Of a stretch of 64,000 bases of DNA, positions 63,735 through 64,000 are shown in pieces. How positions within the stretch are numbered: position 1 is the first letter of the stretch; each line of letters begins with the position of its first letter. Made by a program: the position numbers and the translations under genes. The DNA lies in NCBI RefSeq assembly GCF_002270355.1, contig NZ_NJFZ01000022.1:156108-220107 (forward strand). Direction: 5' to 3'. The notes under the pieces are model-generated. The model had not been told where the DNA came from. It did not search any database and was given only the letters and a program-made list of their open reading frames with translations. The DNA comes from Flectobacillus sp. BAB-3569. Lineage in GTDB: Bacteria; Bacteroidota; Bacteroidia; Cytophagales; Spirosomataceae.

Positions 63735-63873
63735 TGAGCGTTTTTTAGTGAACAGGCACAGAGGCACAAAGTGTGTTTTAGGGTATAGGAAACAGGGGTT
63801 AGGCATTAGTTTTTTTTAAAAGTTGAAAAAAGTGGGTTAAAAGTGAGTAGATAGGATGTGGGAGCGTTTTGCA

Positions 63874-63902
63874 CCCCTAACCCTACCCTAACCCCTAACC
63901 CC
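63874..63902 (-). repeat. Opposite-strand G-quadruplex-like repeat
   Basis: On the plus strand five C-runs (CCCC TAA CCC TA CCC TAA CCCC TAA CCCC). On the minus strand this is a G4 motif, lying 5 nt past the stop of the TonB receptor. It faces the glpD G4 repeat. Confidence 0.75.
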
Positions 63903-63906
63903 TATT

Positions 63907-64000
63907 TTAAAATCTATACTGCACTCTCAACGAAATATTTCTTCCCATTTCGTCTGTAAAATATCTGAATCGATTCATGTAGTCACGATAAGATTTATTG
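63907..64000 (-). CDS. TonB-dependent receptor, C-terminal end (5-prime part outside window)
   Basis: Only the last 31 codons are present: MNRFRYFTDEMGRNISLRVQ followed by YRF and stop at 63909-63907. The ending GRNISLRVQYRF with a terminal Phe is a classic final beta-strand of TonB-dependent/SusC-like outer-membrane receptors. Substrate unknown. It is convergent with glpD. Confidence 0.72.
   Translation of the reverse strand, partial: NKSYRDYMNRFRYFTDEMGRNISLRVQYRF

Noticed and set aside
1..64000. CRISPR arrays, rRNA and tRNA genes
   Set aside because: I looked for regularly spaced direct repeats and for tRNA T-loop-like GGTTCGAATCC segments and saw none; the tandem repeat pairs are too long and too few to be an array.

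Overview
The window looks like chromosomal DNA of a Bacteroidota bacterium, most likely a Cytophagales (Spirosomaceae-like) species. The pointers are a GldB gliding lipoprotein, a TonB-dependent receptor end, a PorT-like barrel, SusD-era style lipoproteins with Cys lipoboxes, DUF4382 and DUF5672 proteins, an eukaryotic-type GT3 glycogen synthase, a bacterial heptaprenylglyceryl phosphate synthase-like enzyme, and many upstream TAnnTTTG (-7) promoter elements of the Bacteroidota type. Ribosome-binding sites of the Shine-Dalgarno type are mostly absent, except inside prfB where one drives a programmed +1 frameshift. I saw no rRNA, tRNA, CRISPR array or prophage.

Layout. 0-4 kb: 3-prime-truncated Kup potassium transporter, a frame-broken cytochrome/monooxygenase-like lipoprotein, and an AlbA_2 protein. 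4-7.8 kb: assimilatory sulfate reduction operon cysH-cysD-(four-helix bundle protein)-cysN. 7.8-10.6 kb: VOC and GyrI-like proteins, an HxlR regulator and a divergent AcuI-type oxidoreductase. 10.6-16.8 kb: secreted FAD oxidoreductase, lpdA, a DUF4382 lipoprotein, prfB. 17.4-22.5 kb: NagZ-like GH3/beta-lactamase fusion (frame-broken), an XRE regulator, a MITE, a frame-broken secreted protein and a TPR protein. 22.5-29.2 kb: GGGP-synthase-like enzyme with small membrane proteins, M14 peptidase, DksA-like protein, gdhA. 29.4-36.2 kb: DUF58 and moxR divergently arranged, membrane proteins, LptF/G permease. 36.2-45 kb: Fur-family regulator with an ABC exporter, gldB, an outer-membrane barrel, GH3-type acyl-adenylase, glycogen synthase. 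45.7-54.4 kb: asparaginase, cutC, barrel, DUF2795, leucyl aminopeptidase, ATP-grasp enzyme, two glycosyltransferase-like genes. 54.5-61.8 kb: metal-homeostasis-like region. 62-64 kb: glpD and the end of a TonB receptor.

The most interesting item is the divergent promoter at 55.20-55.30 kb. Three 15-bp 7-1-7 palindromes (consensus TGCAACANTGTTGCA) sit exactly 40 bp apart, and two mirror-image TAnnTTTG promoters lie around the central one. It drives a lipoprotein one way and a MerC-like membrane protein plus a COG0523 (CobW/ZNG-type) GTPase the other way. I infer a Fur-family (Zur-like) zinc-starvation divergon. A His-rich FtsX-type ABC system with a Cys-pair periplasmic protein lies 2-5 kb away, and a Fur-family regulator is at 36.3 kb.

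A second strong result is a family of about 160-bp non-autonomous elements (MITEs). Three copies have matching terminal inverted repeats and perfect 9-bp target-site duplications. A third is that four genes are each broken by what looks like one missing base in a homopolymer run, which suggests either consensus sequencing errors or phase-variable tracts.
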